Shown here: piece after piece, positions 51,836 through 60,877 of the stretch
Layout of the letters: every line of letters begins with the position of its first letter
Position numbering within the stretch: position 1 is the first letter of the stretch
The notes under the pieces: model-generated
Told to the model about the DNA's origin: nothing
The model's database searches: none
The model's input: the letters and a program-made list of their open reading frames with translations, nothing else
Program-made: the position numbers and the translations under genes
Source: Streptomyces sp. NBC_00568
Lineage (GTDB): Bacteria > Actinomycetota > Actinomycetes > Streptomycetales > Streptomycetaceae
Reading direction: 5' to 3'
Length of the DNA stretch: 64,000 nucleotides
Assembly (NCBI RefSeq): GCF_026341855.1
Contig: NZ_JAPENW010000001.1
Span: 1,612,001 to 1,676,000 of the forward strand

Positions 51836-52426
51836 ATGGCAAGGAACATCGAGCGCAGAGCCGCTCTCGTCGACGCCGCCGTGGCGGTGCTGGCGCGGGA
51901 GGGGGCCCGCGGGCTGACGTTCCGCGCGGTGGACGCCGAGGCCGCCGTCCCGGTGGGCACCTCGTCGAACTACTTCACCGACCGCGACGACCTGCTCAAC
52001 CAGATCGACGCCCACCTCCACCAGCGCCTGGCCCCGGACCCGGCGGTCCTGGCCGATCTGCTGAAGGGCCCCCGGAACCGGGCCCTGGTCCTGGACTTCA
52101 TGCGCGACCTGCTGGCCCGCGCGACCCGTGACCGCACGGGGTATCTCGCCCTCTTCGAGATGCGCCTGGAGGCCACCCGCCGCCCGGCCCTGCGCACCTC
52201 GTACACCGCGTCGGTGCGCGGCGACCTGGACCAGGGCATGGAGTTCCACCGGGACGCGGGGCTGCCGGGCGGCGACGAGACCGTGGTCGTCCTCTACCTC
52301 GCGGTGCTCGGGCTGCTCCTGGAGCACCTGACCCTGCCCGGGGTACTGGACGACACCCTGCCGGGCGTCGCCGTACCGGACGCCCTGCTCGAAAGGATCG
52401 TGATGACGATCGTCCCGGAGGCCTAG
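51836..52426 (+). CDS. TetR-family transcriptional regulator
   Basis: This 196-residue regulator has an N-terminal HTH (about 5-50, REGARGLTFRAVDAEAAVPVGTSSNYF) and a C-terminal ligand domain. GGAGGAGG before the ATG is a strong ribosome site. It is divergent from the reductase gene, so it may repress both. The intergenic region holds TATAGT and two TAGTG direct repeats (about 51752-51772). Confidence 0.88.
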   Translation: MARNIERRAALVDAAVAVLAREGARGLTFRAVDAEAAVPVGTSSNYFTDRDDLLNQIDAHLHQRLAPDPAVLADLLKGPRNRALVLDFMRDLLARATRDRTGYLALFEMRLEATRRPALRTSYTASVRGDLDQGMEFHRDAGLPGGDETVVVLYLAVLGLLLEHLTLPGVLDDTLPGVAVPDALLERIVMTIVPEA

Positions 52427-52439
52427 GCCTCCGGGACGA

Positions 52440-52713
52440 GGGGCGGGACGAAGTCCGGGACCGGGACTCCAGGCCGCCGGGCGGACTGGAGCCGACGACC
52501 GGGCCGGGACCGGCCGGGGTCCAGGGCAGGGCCCGGCGACCGGGCCGGGCCGGGATCCAGGGCTGAGGCCAGCGACCAGGCCGGGCCGGGATCCAGAGCT
52601 GGGCCCGGCGACTGGTCGGGGCGGGCCGGGCCGGGATCCAGAGCTGGAACCGGCGACCGCTGCGGGCCGGGATCGAGGGCCGGCCCGGCGACCGGGGCGC
52701 GGCGGGCCGGGAG
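52440..52713. repeat. Imperfect tandem repeats (CCGGGCCGGGATCCAG units)
   Basis: Several units of roughly 45-50 bp, built on GGGCCGGGCCGGGATCCAG and a CCCGGCGACCGG half, run from the TetR stop to the acetyltransferase stop. They are purely intergenic, between convergent genes. Confidence 0.75.
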
Positions 52714-53346
52714 CTAGAGCTGGGGCCGGCGCCCGGGGCGCGGGTCGCGCCACATCGGCCACATCCGCGGGCCGTCCGGCAGGTCGAGGGGACGGCCCGA
52801 GAGCACGAAACCGAGCCGTTCGTACAGGGCGCGGCTGCGGTCGTTGCTGGCCTCCAGATACGCGGCCAGGCCCTCGCGGTCGCAGCGTTCGAGGACCGAC
52901 TCGATGAGCGCGCTGCCCAGCCCCTCGCCCTGGCGCTCCGGCGCCACCCCGATCATCCACAGGTACGCGTGGGCGCGCCCCACGGGGTGGACGTCCGCCG
53001 TCAGCCGGCCGATCAGCTCGACCCGTTCGTTGTCCGGGTCGACGGCCGCGCGCAGCTGCGCGGGGCCGTCCTCGTCCTCACCATCGCTCTCCGTCGCGTC
53101 CCCGTGATCGCCGTCGGGGAGGGACAGCCACAGTGCGCACGCCGAACCGTCCTCGGCCAGGTCCACACGCCCCTCGGCGAGCACCACGTCGGTGAACGCC
53201 GCCATCAGCTTGGGGTGCGTCGCACGGCGGTGCGCCGGGTCCGGGAAGACCCAGTTGCTCACCGGATCGTCCTGGAACGCCTTGTCCAGCAGCCGGACGA
53301 CCAGCTCCCGGTCCGCCTCGCCCGCCACCCGTATCGCCACACCCAT
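52714..53346 (-). CDS. GNAT-family N-acetyltransferase
   Basis: This 210-residue protein is a GNAT with the acetyl-CoA loop MIGVAPERQGEGLGSALI (about 131-148) and the C-terminal ALYERLGF motif. An acidic insert (about 77-95) lies between conserved elements. The substrate is unknown. The 3' end abuts the repeats. It is not obviously linked to neighbours. Confidence 0.88.
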   Translation of the reverse strand: MGVAIRVAGEADRELVVRLLDKAFQDDPVSNWVFPDPAHRRATHPKLMAAFTDVVLAEGRVDLAEDGSACALWLSLPDGDHGDATESDGEDEDGPAQLRAAVDPDNERVELIGRLTADVHPVGRAHAYLWMIGVAPERQGEGLGSALIESVLERCDREGLAAYLEASNDRSRALYERLGFVLSGRPLDLPDGPRMWPMWRDPRPGRRPQL

Positions 53347-53667
53347 GACCTGCCCCGCCCTTCACCCCAACCGGCCTTGACCGTACGGCGGTTGAGCCTA
53401 ATCGCCCCGGAGCCGGCGGACCGACCCGGGTGCCCGAGGGGTGGGGCGGCCGGATGTCCGGCGCCCGGGAGACCGGATGCGCGTGACCCAGGGGGGTGTG
53501 CGGTCCGGCGCGCGGACCCGGGCGGCCGCGCGGTCCGGCATGCGCGAAGGCGCGGGCCCCGCACACCGTGGGGATGTGCGGGGCCCGCTCTCCGGAGCCC
53601 GGCACCGTACGGATGTCAGGTGCCGTACGGTGCCCGGGGCTCCGGGGTCCTCGACCGGCCGGGCCGG
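53347..53667. other. Intergenic region with terminator
   Basis: These 320 bases hold the terminator of the polyprenyl synthetase gene at 53592-53645 and otherwise GC-rich non-coding sequence. Confidence 0.6.
53592..53645 (-). terminator. Hairpin terminator after polyprenyl synthetase gene
   Basis: A stem of about 20 bp (GGCACCGTACGG with CCGTACGGTGCC plus flanking CCGGAGCC/GGCTCCGG, one bulge) lies about 25 bases beyond the stop. Confidence 0.7.
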
Positions 53668-54807
53668 TCAGCTGCTGCGCCGGGTGACGAACTCGGCGAG
53701 GGCGAGCAGACCTCCCGCCGCCTCGGGGTCGGGGACCGCCCGGGACAGTTCGTGCATCGCCCGGGACATCCGGTCGGCCGCCTGGACCTGTGCCCAGTCG
53801 CGCCCGCCCGCCCGCTCGACGGCGAGCACCGTGCGCTCCATGTCTCCTTCCCGGTAAGGCGCCGCGTACAACTCGGCCAGCTCCGCGGCCGCCGGGCCGC
53901 CCGAGGTGAGCGCGGCGACCACGGGCAGCGATTTCTTGCGGGCGACGAGGTCCGCCCCGGCCGGTTTGCCGGTGCGGCCCGGGTCCCCCCAGATCCCGAT
54001 CACGTCGTCGATCAGCTGGAAGGCGAGCCCGGCCTCCCGGCCGAACGCGTCGAGCGCCTCGACGTCCTCGGCGTCCGCCCCCGCGTACAACCCCCCGATG
54101 GCACAGGCGCTGCCGAGCAGGGCGCCCGTCTTGGCCTCGGCCATGGCCAGGCACGCGTCGAGGGTGACCTCGCCGGGGCCGAGCCGCTCCATGGCCGTGT
54201 CCGTGTGCTGTCCGGCGCAGAGTTCGACGACGCAGCCCGCGAGCCGCGCGGCGGCCGCCGAGGACGCGGGGTGCGGGTCCTCGGCGAGCAGCCGCTGTGC
54301 CAGCGCCTGCAGGGCGTCCCCGGCGAGGATCGCGTCGGCGTCGCCGAACACGGTCCACGCGGTGGGGCGGTGTCTGCGGGTGGTGTCCCGGTCCATCACG
54401 TCGTCGTGCAGCAGTGTGAAGTTGTGGATCAGCTCCACCGCGGCGGCCGCGCGTACGGCCGTCGCGTGCTGTCCGCCGAGCGCCTGGACCGCGGTCAGCA
54501 CGAGCGCGGGCCGGATGGCCTTGCCGGCGTTCCCCGCCGCCGGAGTGCCGTCCGCCTGCTCCCAGCCGAAGTGGTACAGCGCGATCCTGCGCATCGAGCC
54601 CGGCAGCGAGTCGATCGCCCCGCGCAGTTCGGGGTCGACGGACGCCCGGGCCCGCTCCAGGATGCCCGCCGCCTCCTGAGCGTCGAGCGGGTTCGGCCCT
54701 CCCTGCCTTCCCATGGGTCTCCCGCCGGCACTTCGCCTGTCCGGAGGGCCGGCCGGGCGCCGCCCGTTCGGAATTCCGGCCGGACCCTGCCGCGTCTCCG
54801 TCGTCAT
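53668..54807 (-). CDS. Polyprenyl synthetase, probable encapsulin cargo
   Basis: This 379-residue trans-isoprenyl diphosphate synthase has the first Asp-rich motif DDVMD (135-139) and the second DDVIGIWGD region (267-268 on). It condenses isopentenyl diphosphate with allylic diphosphates. The N-terminal 45 residues are Gly/Pro/Arg-rich and disordered, like the cargo-loading extensions of family 2 encapsulin cargo. The encapsulin gene lies 127 bases upstream on the same strand. An ATG at 54876 is in frame, but this start fits better. Confidence 0.9.
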   Translation of the reverse strand: MTTETRQGPAGIPNGRRPAGPPDRRSAGGRPMGRQGGPNPLDAQEAAGILERARASVDPELRGAIDSLPGSMRRIALYHFGWEQADGTPAAGNAGKAIRPALVLTAVQALGGQHATAVRAAAAVELIHNFTLLHDDVMDRDTTRRHRPTAWTVFGDADAILAGDALQALAQRLLAEDPHPASSAAAARLAGCVVELCAGQHTDTAMERLGPGEVTLDACLAMAEAKTGALLGSACAIGGLYAGADAEDVEALDAFGREAGLAFQLIDDVIGIWGDPGRTGKPAGADLVARKKSLPVVAALTSGGPAAAELAELYAAPYREGDMERTVLAVERAGGRDWAQVQAADRMSRAMHELSRAVPDPEAAGGLLALAEFVTRRSS

Positions 54808-54934
54808 GCGGTCACCCGCGCGATCGCACCGGACGGTCCGCCGACGGTCGCCTCCGAACGGCCGCCGGGCGCGCACCCCCGCCGTGTTCCCGCCCCGAGG
54901 GAGGGGAACACGACGGGCTCCGCTTCGCGGAACG

Positions 54935-56341
54935 TCACCGCCAGCGGCCGATCTCGACGTTCTCCAGGATGCCGAGGGCGTCCGGCACGAGCACCGCGGC
55001 CGAGTAGTACGCCGTCACCAGGTAGGAGATGATCGCCTGTTCGTTGATGCCCATGAAGCGCACCGACAGGCTCGGCTCGATCTCGTCCGGAAGCCCCGCC
55101 TGCTGGAGCCCGACCACGCCCTGTTCGGCCTCGCCGGTACGCATGGCGATGATCGAGGTCGTACGGGCGTCGCTGACCGGGATCTTGTTGCACGGGAAGA
55201 TCGGCACCCCGCGCCAGGTCGGGATGCGGTTGCCGCCCATCTCGATGGTCTCGGGGACGAGTCCGCGCTTGTTCAGTTCGCGGCCGAACGCGGAGATCGC
55301 GCGCGGGTGGGCGAGGAACAGCTTGGTGCCGCGGCGGCGGCTGAGCAGCTCGTCCATGTCGTCGGGACTCGGTACACCGTCGTGCGGCTGGAGCCGCTGG
55401 TCGTACTCGCAGTTGTTGAGCATGCCGAACTCGCGGTTGTTGATGAGCTCGTGCTCCTGGCGCTCCTTCAACGCCTCCACGGTGAGCCGCAACTGCTGCT
55501 CGGTCTGGTTCATCGGCTGGTTGTAGAGGTCGGCCACACGCGTGTGCAGGCGCAGGACGGTCTGGGCGATGCTCAGTTCGTACTCGCGCGGGGTGGCCTC
55601 GTAGTCCACGAAGGTGCCCGGGATATCCGGTTCGCCGGTGTGGCCGGCCGCGAGGTCGATCTCCTTCTCGCCGTACTTGTTGGTGCGCTGCGAGGGGATC
55701 GCGCGCAGTTCCTGGAGATGCTCCCGCAGTGAATCGGAGCGCTCCGCCACCTGTTCGAGGTCCTGGCGGGGCAGCGCGAGCACGGTGACCGCCGTCACCG
55801 CGCGGGCCGTGTACTCCCAGATGGCCTCCGGGTCGATGAGCGCCTGCTCGCCGAAGTACGCGCCGTCGGCGAGGACACCGAGCACCGCGTCGTCGCCGTA
55901 GGGGCCGGTGCCGATCTTCTCGACCTTGCCGTGCGCCAGCAGGAACACCTCGTCGGCCTGGCTGCCGAACGAGGCCAGCACATCCCCCGGGGCGAACTCC
56001 CGCTGCTGGCACCGCTGGGCGAGCTCGCCCAGCACTTCCAGATCCTCGTACGACCGCAGTACGGACAGTTCTCCGAGCTCCGCGGGGATCACCTGGACAC
56101 GGTCGCCGGTCTTGACGAACGTGACGCGACCGTCGCCCACGGAGTAACTGAGCCGCCGGTTCACGCGGTACGTGCCACCCTGCACGTTCACCCACGGAAG
56201 CATGCGCAGCAGCCACCGCGAGCTGATCTCCTGCATCTGTGGCGCGGACTTGGTGGTGGTGGCCAGGTTCCGCGCGGCTGATGTGCCGAGACTCTGCTGC
56301 GGACGGTCCTGCTCCGCGCGGACCTCTTCGCCTACCGACAT
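54935..56341 (-). CDS. Family 2B encapsulin shell protein with cNMP-binding domain
   Basis: This 468-residue protein has a cyclic-nucleotide-binding-like domain (about 70-215, with [12 protein letters not shown] and [21 protein letters not shown]) embedded in an HK97-fold capsid protein, as in EshA and its relatives. Such proteins assemble into nanocompartments. The next gene encodes a polyprenyl synthetase that is the likely cargo. EshA in S. griseus is linked to antibiotic production, from literature. The ATG start is clear. Confidence 0.93.
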   Translation of the reverse strand: MSVGEEVRAEQDRPQQSLGTSAARNLATTTKSAPQMQEISSRWLLRMLPWVNVQGGTYRVNRRLSYSVGDGRVTFVKTGDRVQVIPAELGELSVLRSYEDLEVLGELAQRCQQREFAPGDVLASFGSQADEVFLLAHGKVEKIGTGPYGDDAVLGVLADGAYFGEQALIDPEAIWEYTARAVTAVTVLALPRQDLEQVAERSDSLREHLQELRAIPSQRTNKYGEKEIDLAAGHTGEPDIPGTFVDYEATPREYELSIAQTVLRLHTRVADLYNQPMNQTEQQLRLTVEALKERQEHELINNREFGMLNNCEYDQRLQPHDGVPSPDDMDELLSRRRGTKLFLAHPRAISAFGRELNKRGLVPETIEMGGNRIPTWRGVPIFPCNKIPVSDARTTSIIAMRTGEAEQGVVGLQQAGLPDEIEPSLSVRFMGINEQAIISYLVTAYYSAAVLVPDALGILENVEIGRWR

Positions 56342-56706
56342 GAAAATTGCCCTCCCGGTCGTGCACTGATCTTGCAGAGCCAGCCTTCCATCACGGAGTG
56401 TGCTGGTGCTATTACACGAATGAGGGGGAATGGATCACCCCGGACCTGGGCAGAGAGGGTGATTCTGTCGACCGGTCGCCGCCCGCCGGCCGGTGAATCC
56501 CCGGGCTCGGGCCTCTTCGGACGCCCGAGAACCGTGACGCCGCCCCCGGAGACGCTTTCCCCCGGTCCCGACCGGTTCCTCCGCGACTGACCGGATCGGC
56601 TCGCACGCCGTGCGAACGAGTGGGTCCGGCGCCCAGGTCGGCGATACAAGCTGCGATACGAGCCGGCCGCGCAAGGTGGCCGACGCGCAGCGCGAAGGAG
56701 GCGGCC

Positions 56707-57297
56707 ATGGCCTCGCCCATGTCCGCGGGCAGCTTCCTGGACCGGATCAGGGAGGAAGGCGTCCATGTCGTCGAGGTCGGCGACTGGAAGCATCACAACC
56801 GCAATCACAAGGGCCCGTGGGGGCCGGTGCACGGCGTGATGATCCACCACACGGTGACCTCGGGCACCGAGCGAACGGTCGGGATCTGCCGCGAGGGCCA
56901 CGGGGACCTGCCGGGGCCGCTGTGCCACGGCGTCATCACCAAGGACGGCGTCCTCCACCTGGTCGGCTACGGCCGGGCCAATCACGCGGGCCTCGGCGAC
57001 GACGACGTGCTGCGCGCGGTGATCGCCGAGAAGGCGCTCCCGCACGACAACGAGGCGAACACCGACGGCAACCGCCACTTCTACGGCTTCGAGTGCGAGA
57101 ACCTCGGCGACGGCAAGGACCCGTGGCCCGAGGCGCAGCTGGACGCCATCGCCAAGGTCTCCGCCGCGATCTGCCGGCACTACGGATGGACGGAACGCTC
57201 GGTCATCGGCCACTTGGAATGGCAGCCCGGCAAGGTGGACCCGCGAGGATTCACGATGAGCTTCCTGCGGGGGCGGGTCCGCGAGCTGCTGAAGTGA
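56707..57297 (+). CDS. N-acetylmuramoyl-L-alanine amidase (Amidase_2)
   Basis: This 196-residue protein has an Amidase_2/PGRP fold with MIHHTVTSGTERT (zinc His pair), HGVITKDG and YGFECENLG, plus a second zinc His in SVIGHLEWQPGK. It cleaves the lactyl-amide bond in peptidoglycan. It has no signal peptide, so it may act inside the cell, on lysis, or be a phage-derived endolysin. The ATG has AAGGAGG upstream. No prophage genes adjoin it. Confidence 0.88.
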   Translation: MASPMSAGSFLDRIREEGVHVVEVGDWKHHNRNHKGPWGPVHGVMIHHTVTSGTERTVGICREGHGDLPGPLCHGVITKDGVLHLVGYGRANHAGLGDDDVLRAVIAEKALPHDNEANTDGNRHFYGFECENLGDGKDPWPEAQLDAIAKVSAAICRHYGWTERSVIGHLEWQPGKVDPRGFTMSFLRGRVRELLK

Positions 57298-57299
57298 GC

Positions 57300-57640
57300 G
57301 AATGCTCCCGGGGCTCACTGCGGACCGAACCCAGGACCGCACCCAGAGGCTGAATGCCGGGGCCGAACCCCGGGGCTGGTTCTCCGGGGCTGGTTCCCCG
57401 GGGCGACCCCCTGGCCTGCCGAGGAAGACCGGGAGGAGCGGGAGGTCCAGCCGGACATCTGCGCCCCGGCAACCGCGCTGAACCGCGCGGCCGGTTCACT
57501 GCTGAGCCGCGAGGCCGAACCCCGGGGCTGGATCCCCAAGCCTGAACCGCGGCGCTGAATCCCGGCTGGGCCAGGAACGAATCCCGGAGCTGGGCCCCGG
57601 GGCGAATCCCGGCGCTGAACCGCGCGGCCGACGTGAGCCA
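57300..57640. repeat. Imperfect repeats of CCCCGGGGCTG / GAATCCCGG units
   Basis: Short units (GAACCCCGGGGCTG, GAATCCCGGCGCTGAACC and similar) recur many times over about 300 bases between the amidase gene and the next gene. No frame shows homology. Confidence 0.7.
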
Positions 57641-57701
57641 CCGACGCCGCGGGTCACCCCGGTGTCCGGCCCTCCCCGGACAGGTGTCCGACAATGAGAG
57701 C

Positions 57702-58694
57702 GTGACCAGCCCCGATGCCCCGGATCCCGCCGCCGCCCGCGGCGCGCCGGGCATGCCCGACACGCTCGGCCCGGCCGGCCCCCGGCCGCGGCTTCCGTCG
57801 CCGCTGCGGGAGGCCGTGGACGCGCGATTCGCGCGCCACGGCGTCCGTCTGCTGCTGAAGCGGGACGATCTGATCCACCCGGAGCTGATCGGCAACAAGT
57901 GGCGCAAGCTGACGCCGAACCTCGAAGCGGCGGCCGGCCGCACCCTGGTCACCTTCGGCGGGGCGTACTCGAACCATCTGCGCGCCACCGCCGCGGCCGG
58001 CCGCCTGCTGGGCCTGCCCACCCTCGGCGTGGTCCGCGGCCAGGAGCTGGCGGACCGCCCCCTCAACCCCTCGCTCGCCCGCTGCGCGGCCGACGGCATG
58101 CGCCTGCACTTCGTCGACAGGCCGACCTATCGCCGCAAGACGGAGCCGCGCACGCTGGCCGGGATCCTGGGCTCGACGGACACCGAGGACGCGTACGTGG
58201 TGCCCGAGGGCGGCAGCAACGCCCTCGCGGTACGCGGCTGCCGGGCGCTCGGCGAGGAACTGCGGGACCACGGCGGCATCGATGTGGCCGCCGTCGCCTG
58301 CGGCACGGGCGGCACCCTCGCGGGCCTGGCCGCAGGCCTCGCACCCGGCCAGCGCGCCCTCGGCGTCCCGGTCCTCAGAGGCGGGTTCCTCGACGCCGAC
58401 ACGACGGCCCTGCAGACGGCCGCCTTCGGCGCCCGGCGCGGAACCTGGTCCCTCGACGACCGCTTCCACTTCGGCGGCTACGCCCGTACCACTCCCGAAC
58501 TCGACGCCTTCGCGGAGGACTTCGAGCAGCGCCACGGGCTGCCGGTCGAACGTCTCTATGTCGCCAAGATGCTGTACGGACTTGTCGCCCTCGCCGAGGA
58601 GGGCGCGTTCCCGGGCGGCACGACGGTGGCGGCGGTGATCACCGGAGCGCCGTTCCCCGCCGCGGGAGCCGCGCCTCAGGCCGCCTCCCGGTAG
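57702..58694 (+). CDS. D-cysteine desulfhydrase/ACC deaminase-like PLP enzyme
   Basis: This 330-residue PLP enzyme has the ACC deaminase/D-cysteine desulfhydrase fold. PLP Lys66 lies in the GNKWRKL motif (64-70), with FGGAYSNHLRATAAAG next and the Gly-rich ACGTGGTLAGL phosphate loop. It may release ammonia or H2S from its amino acid substrate; ACC deaminase activity would need specific residues not tested here. The GTG start with GAGAGC upstream is chosen. It converges with the antiporter gene and overlaps it by 19 bases. Confidence 0.86.
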   Translation: MTSPDAPDPAAARGAPGMPDTLGPAGPRPRLPSPLREAVDARFARHGVRLLLKRDDLIHPELIGNKWRKLTPNLEAAAGRTLVTFGGAYSNHLRATAAAGRLLGLPTLGVVRGQELADRPLNPSLARCAADGMRLHFVDRPTYRRKTEPRTLAGILGSTDTEDAYVVPEGGSNALAVRGCRALGEELRDHGGIDVAAVACGTGGTLAGLAAGLAPGQRALGVPVLRGGFLDADTTALQTAAFGARRGTWSLDDRFHFGGYARTTPELDAFAEDFEQRHGLPVERLYVAKMLYGLVALAEEGAFPGGTTVAAVITGAPFPAAGAAPQAASR

Positions 58695-60271
58695 GCCGCC
58701 GCCTCCTCCAGGTCCAGTCGGCGCAGCAGCGTGCGGAGCATCTCGTCGTCGATGTAGCGGTAGTCGCGCAACTTGACGAAGACCTCGCGCTCGGCGCCGA
58801 TCATCTCGCGGGAGAGGCGGCGGTAGGTGTCGTCGGCGGTCTCGCCGGTGACCGGGTTGACCGCGCCGAGCCGCTCCCAGACGGCGTTCCGCCGCCGCTC
58901 CAGGACGGTGCGCAGGCGTTCGGCGAGCGGCGGGGGCAGCGCGTTGCGCTCGTCGGCGAGGAGTTCGTCGAGGCGCTGCTCGGCGGCGCGGGAGGCCTGT
59001 GCCTGGGCGTTGGCCTCGGCGAGCGTCTCGGCCTGGGTGTCGCGTCCCGGCAGCTTCAGCATCCGGATCAGCGGGGGCAGCGTCAGGCCCTGCACGACCA
59101 GGGTGCCGATGACGGTGGTGAAGGTCAGGAAGAGGATCAGGTTGCGGTCGGGGAAGGCGTCGCCGCCGTGCACGGTGAGCGGGATGGAGAAGGCGATGGC
59201 GAGCGAGACGACGCCGCGCATGCCGGCCCAGCCGATGACGAACGGCGCCTTCCAGGTGGGGTTCGCCTCGCGTTCCCGGATGCGCGCCGAGAGGATGCGG
59301 GGCAGGAAGGTGGCGGGGTAGACCCACACGAAGCGGGTCGCGACGACGACGAGGAAGAGGGCGATCGCGTACCAGGCGGCGGTCGTGCCCTCGTACGCCC
59401 CGAGGCCCTTCAGGACGACCGGCAGTTGCAGTCCGATCAGCGCGAACACCGCGGACTCCAGGATGAACGCGACCATTTTCCAGACCGCCTCCTCCTGGAG
59501 CCGGGTCGCGAAGTCCACCTCCCAGGAGCGGTGTCCGAGGTAGAGCGCGACGACGACGACCGCGAGCACCCCGGAGGCGTTGAACTGTTCGGCGACGCCG
59601 TAGGCGACGAAGGGGATCAGCAGGGAGAGGGTGTTCTGCAGGAGCGCTTCGTTCATGTGGGTGCGCAGCCAGTGGATGGGGATCATCAGGACGAGTCCGA
59701 CGACCACCCCGCCGACCGCCGCGAGCAGGAACTCGCGGACGCCGCCCGCCCAGGTCGCGCCCTCGCCGACCGCCGCGGCGAGCGCCACCTTGTAGGCGGT
59801 GATCGCGGTCGCGTCGTTCACCAGGGACTCGCCCTGCAGGATCGTGGTGATCCGTGAGGGCAGCCCCACCCGGCGCGCCACCGCCGTCGCGGCCACCGCG
59901 TCCGGCGGCGCGACGACCGCGCCGAGCACCAGGGCCGCGGTCAGCGGCAGGCTCGGCACGAGCAGATAGGCGACCCAGCCGACCACGAGGGTCGCGAAGA
60001 GGACGTAGCCCACCGACAGGAGCGCGACGGGCCTCAACTGGGCCCTCAGGTCGAGGTAGGAGCTGTCGGTGGCCGCCGTGTACAGCAGCGGGGGCAGCAG
60101 CAGCGGGAGGACGACCTCGGGGTCGAGTTCGTACGGGGGCACCCCGGGGATGTACGAGACGATCAGGCCCACGGTGACGAGCAGCAGAGGCGCCGGAACC
60201 GGGGTACGGCGGGCGGCGCCGGCGACCGCCGCGCTCCCCGCGACCAGCAACAACAGTGGCAACACGTGCAT
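58676..60271 (-). CDS. Na+/H+ antiporter (NhaP/CPA1 type)
   Basis: This 531-residue protein has about 12 transmembrane helices (residues 1-415) of the CPA1 family and a helical cytoplasmic C-terminus (about 425-531). Conserved acidic residues of the transport site are seen in APPDAVAATAV and GESLVNDATA. It exchanges H+ for Na+ or K+. The ATG at 60271 fits the membrane start. The UBP zinc-finger gene is divergent from it, 62 bases away. Confidence 0.9.
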   Translation of the reverse strand: MHVLPLLLLVAGSAAVAGAARRTPVPAPLLLVTVGLIVSYIPGVPPYELDPEVVLPLLLPPLLYTAATDSSYLDLRAQLRPVALLSVGYVLFATLVVGWVAYLLVPSLPLTAALVLGAVVAPPDAVAATAVARRVGLPSRITTILQGESLVNDATAITAYKVALAAAVGEGATWAGGVREFLLAAVGGVVVGLVLMIPIHWLRTHMNEALLQNTLSLLIPFVAYGVAEQFNASGVLAVVVVALYLGHRSWEVDFATRLQEEAVWKMVAFILESAVFALIGLQLPVVLKGLGAYEGTTAAWYAIALFLVVVATRFVWVYPATFLPRILSARIREREANPTWKAPFVIGWAGMRGVVSLAIAFSIPLTVHGGDAFPDRNLILFLTFTTVIGTLVVQGLTLPPLIRMLKLPGRDTQAETLAEANAQAQASRAAEQRLDELLADERNALPPPLAERLRTVLERRRNAVWERLGAVNPVTGETADDTYRRLSREMIGAEREVFVKLRDYRYIDDEMLRTLLRRLDLEEAAAYREAA

Positions 60272-60333
60272 CGTCTTCCGCCCGCCCTCTTCTTCGCGCG
60301 GCATCCCGCCACACCCGACGTAACCTGGCCATC

Positions 60334-60594
60334 ATGAAACAGTGCACGCACGCCGACGCGCTGCCGCAGCCCGAACCCGAGCCCCGGAGCGAGACCTGCC
60401 AGGAGTGCGTGGCGGCCGGCACCCACCCGGTGCAGCTCCGGCTGTGCCTGGAGTGCGGGCATCTCGCCTGTTGCGACTCCTCACCTCTGCGGCACGCGAC
60501 CGAGCACCACAAGGACACGGGGCATCCGATCATGCGCACGTTCGAGCCGGGGGAGAACTGGCGTTGGTGCTTCGTGGACCACGTACTCGTCTGA
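60334..60594 (+). CDS. UBP-type zinc-finger protein
   Basis: This 86-residue protein is almost entirely a UBP-type zinc finger: CTHADALP, CQECVAAGTHPVQLRLCLECGHLACCDSS, HATEHHKDTGHPIMRTFEPGENWRWC. It would bind zinc, and eukaryotic relatives bind ubiquitin C-termini; bacterial targets are unknown. It is divergent from the Na+/H+ antiporter gene, so a joint role is possible but unproven. Confidence 0.87.
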   Translation: MKQCTHADALPQPEPEPRSETCQECVAAGTHPVQLRLCLECGHLACCDSSPLRHATEHHKDTGHPIMRTFEPGENWRWCFVDHVLV

Positions 60595-60632
60595 GCCGTG
60601 GATCACGTGCGCGTGTGACTCAGGATCCGGAC

Positions 60633-60658
60633 GGTTCGACCGTCTGACGTCTGGGTAC
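60633..60658 (+). promoter_or_regulatory. SigB/SigH-type promoter GGTT-N16-GGGTAC
   Basis: GGTT and GGGTAC separated by 16 bp match the GNNT-N14-16-GGGTA(C/T) consensus of the Streptomyces SigB/SigH group. It lies 220 bases upstream of the anti-sigma gene and would allow autocontrol. Confidence 0.7.
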
Positions 60659-60724
60659 GTCAACCCGGCGCGCGCTCTTCCTATTTGGGGCCGCAGACCC
60701 CTAGCCACTGTCCGTACTCATAGG

Positions 60725-60739
60725 CTTACTATGAGTGAC
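60725..60739. promoter_or_regulatory. Candidate BldD-binding site
   Basis: CTTACTATGAGTGAC fits the BldD palindrome NTNACNCNGNGTNAN except for one core position. sigH of S. coelicolor has a BldD-repressed promoter, so the position upstream of the sigH operon is meaningful. Confidence 0.55.
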
Positions 60740-60877
60740 AGCAAGGGGCGGGGTCCCCAGGACAGGAAAGTCGGGAGCGCGGTAGCGTCACCGCTGAACG
60801 ACGTAGCGCGTTACCCCGGGGGGCGACCCTCGGCCCCGAAAGAGCTCGAATGAGCTTGTACCACCATGGAGGTGAGG

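Noticed and set aside
53347..53560. Additional gene in the gap before the terminator
   Set aside because: The frames found are antisense shadows with no start signal or homology.
56707..57297. Prophage
   Set aside because: The amidase lacks a signal peptide and looks endolysin-like, but no other phage genes are nearby.
57654..60539. Long minus-strand frame across the PLP enzyme and antiporter genes
   Set aside because: It is a third-frame shadow with Arg/Gly/Pro-rich content, and both genes have better frames.
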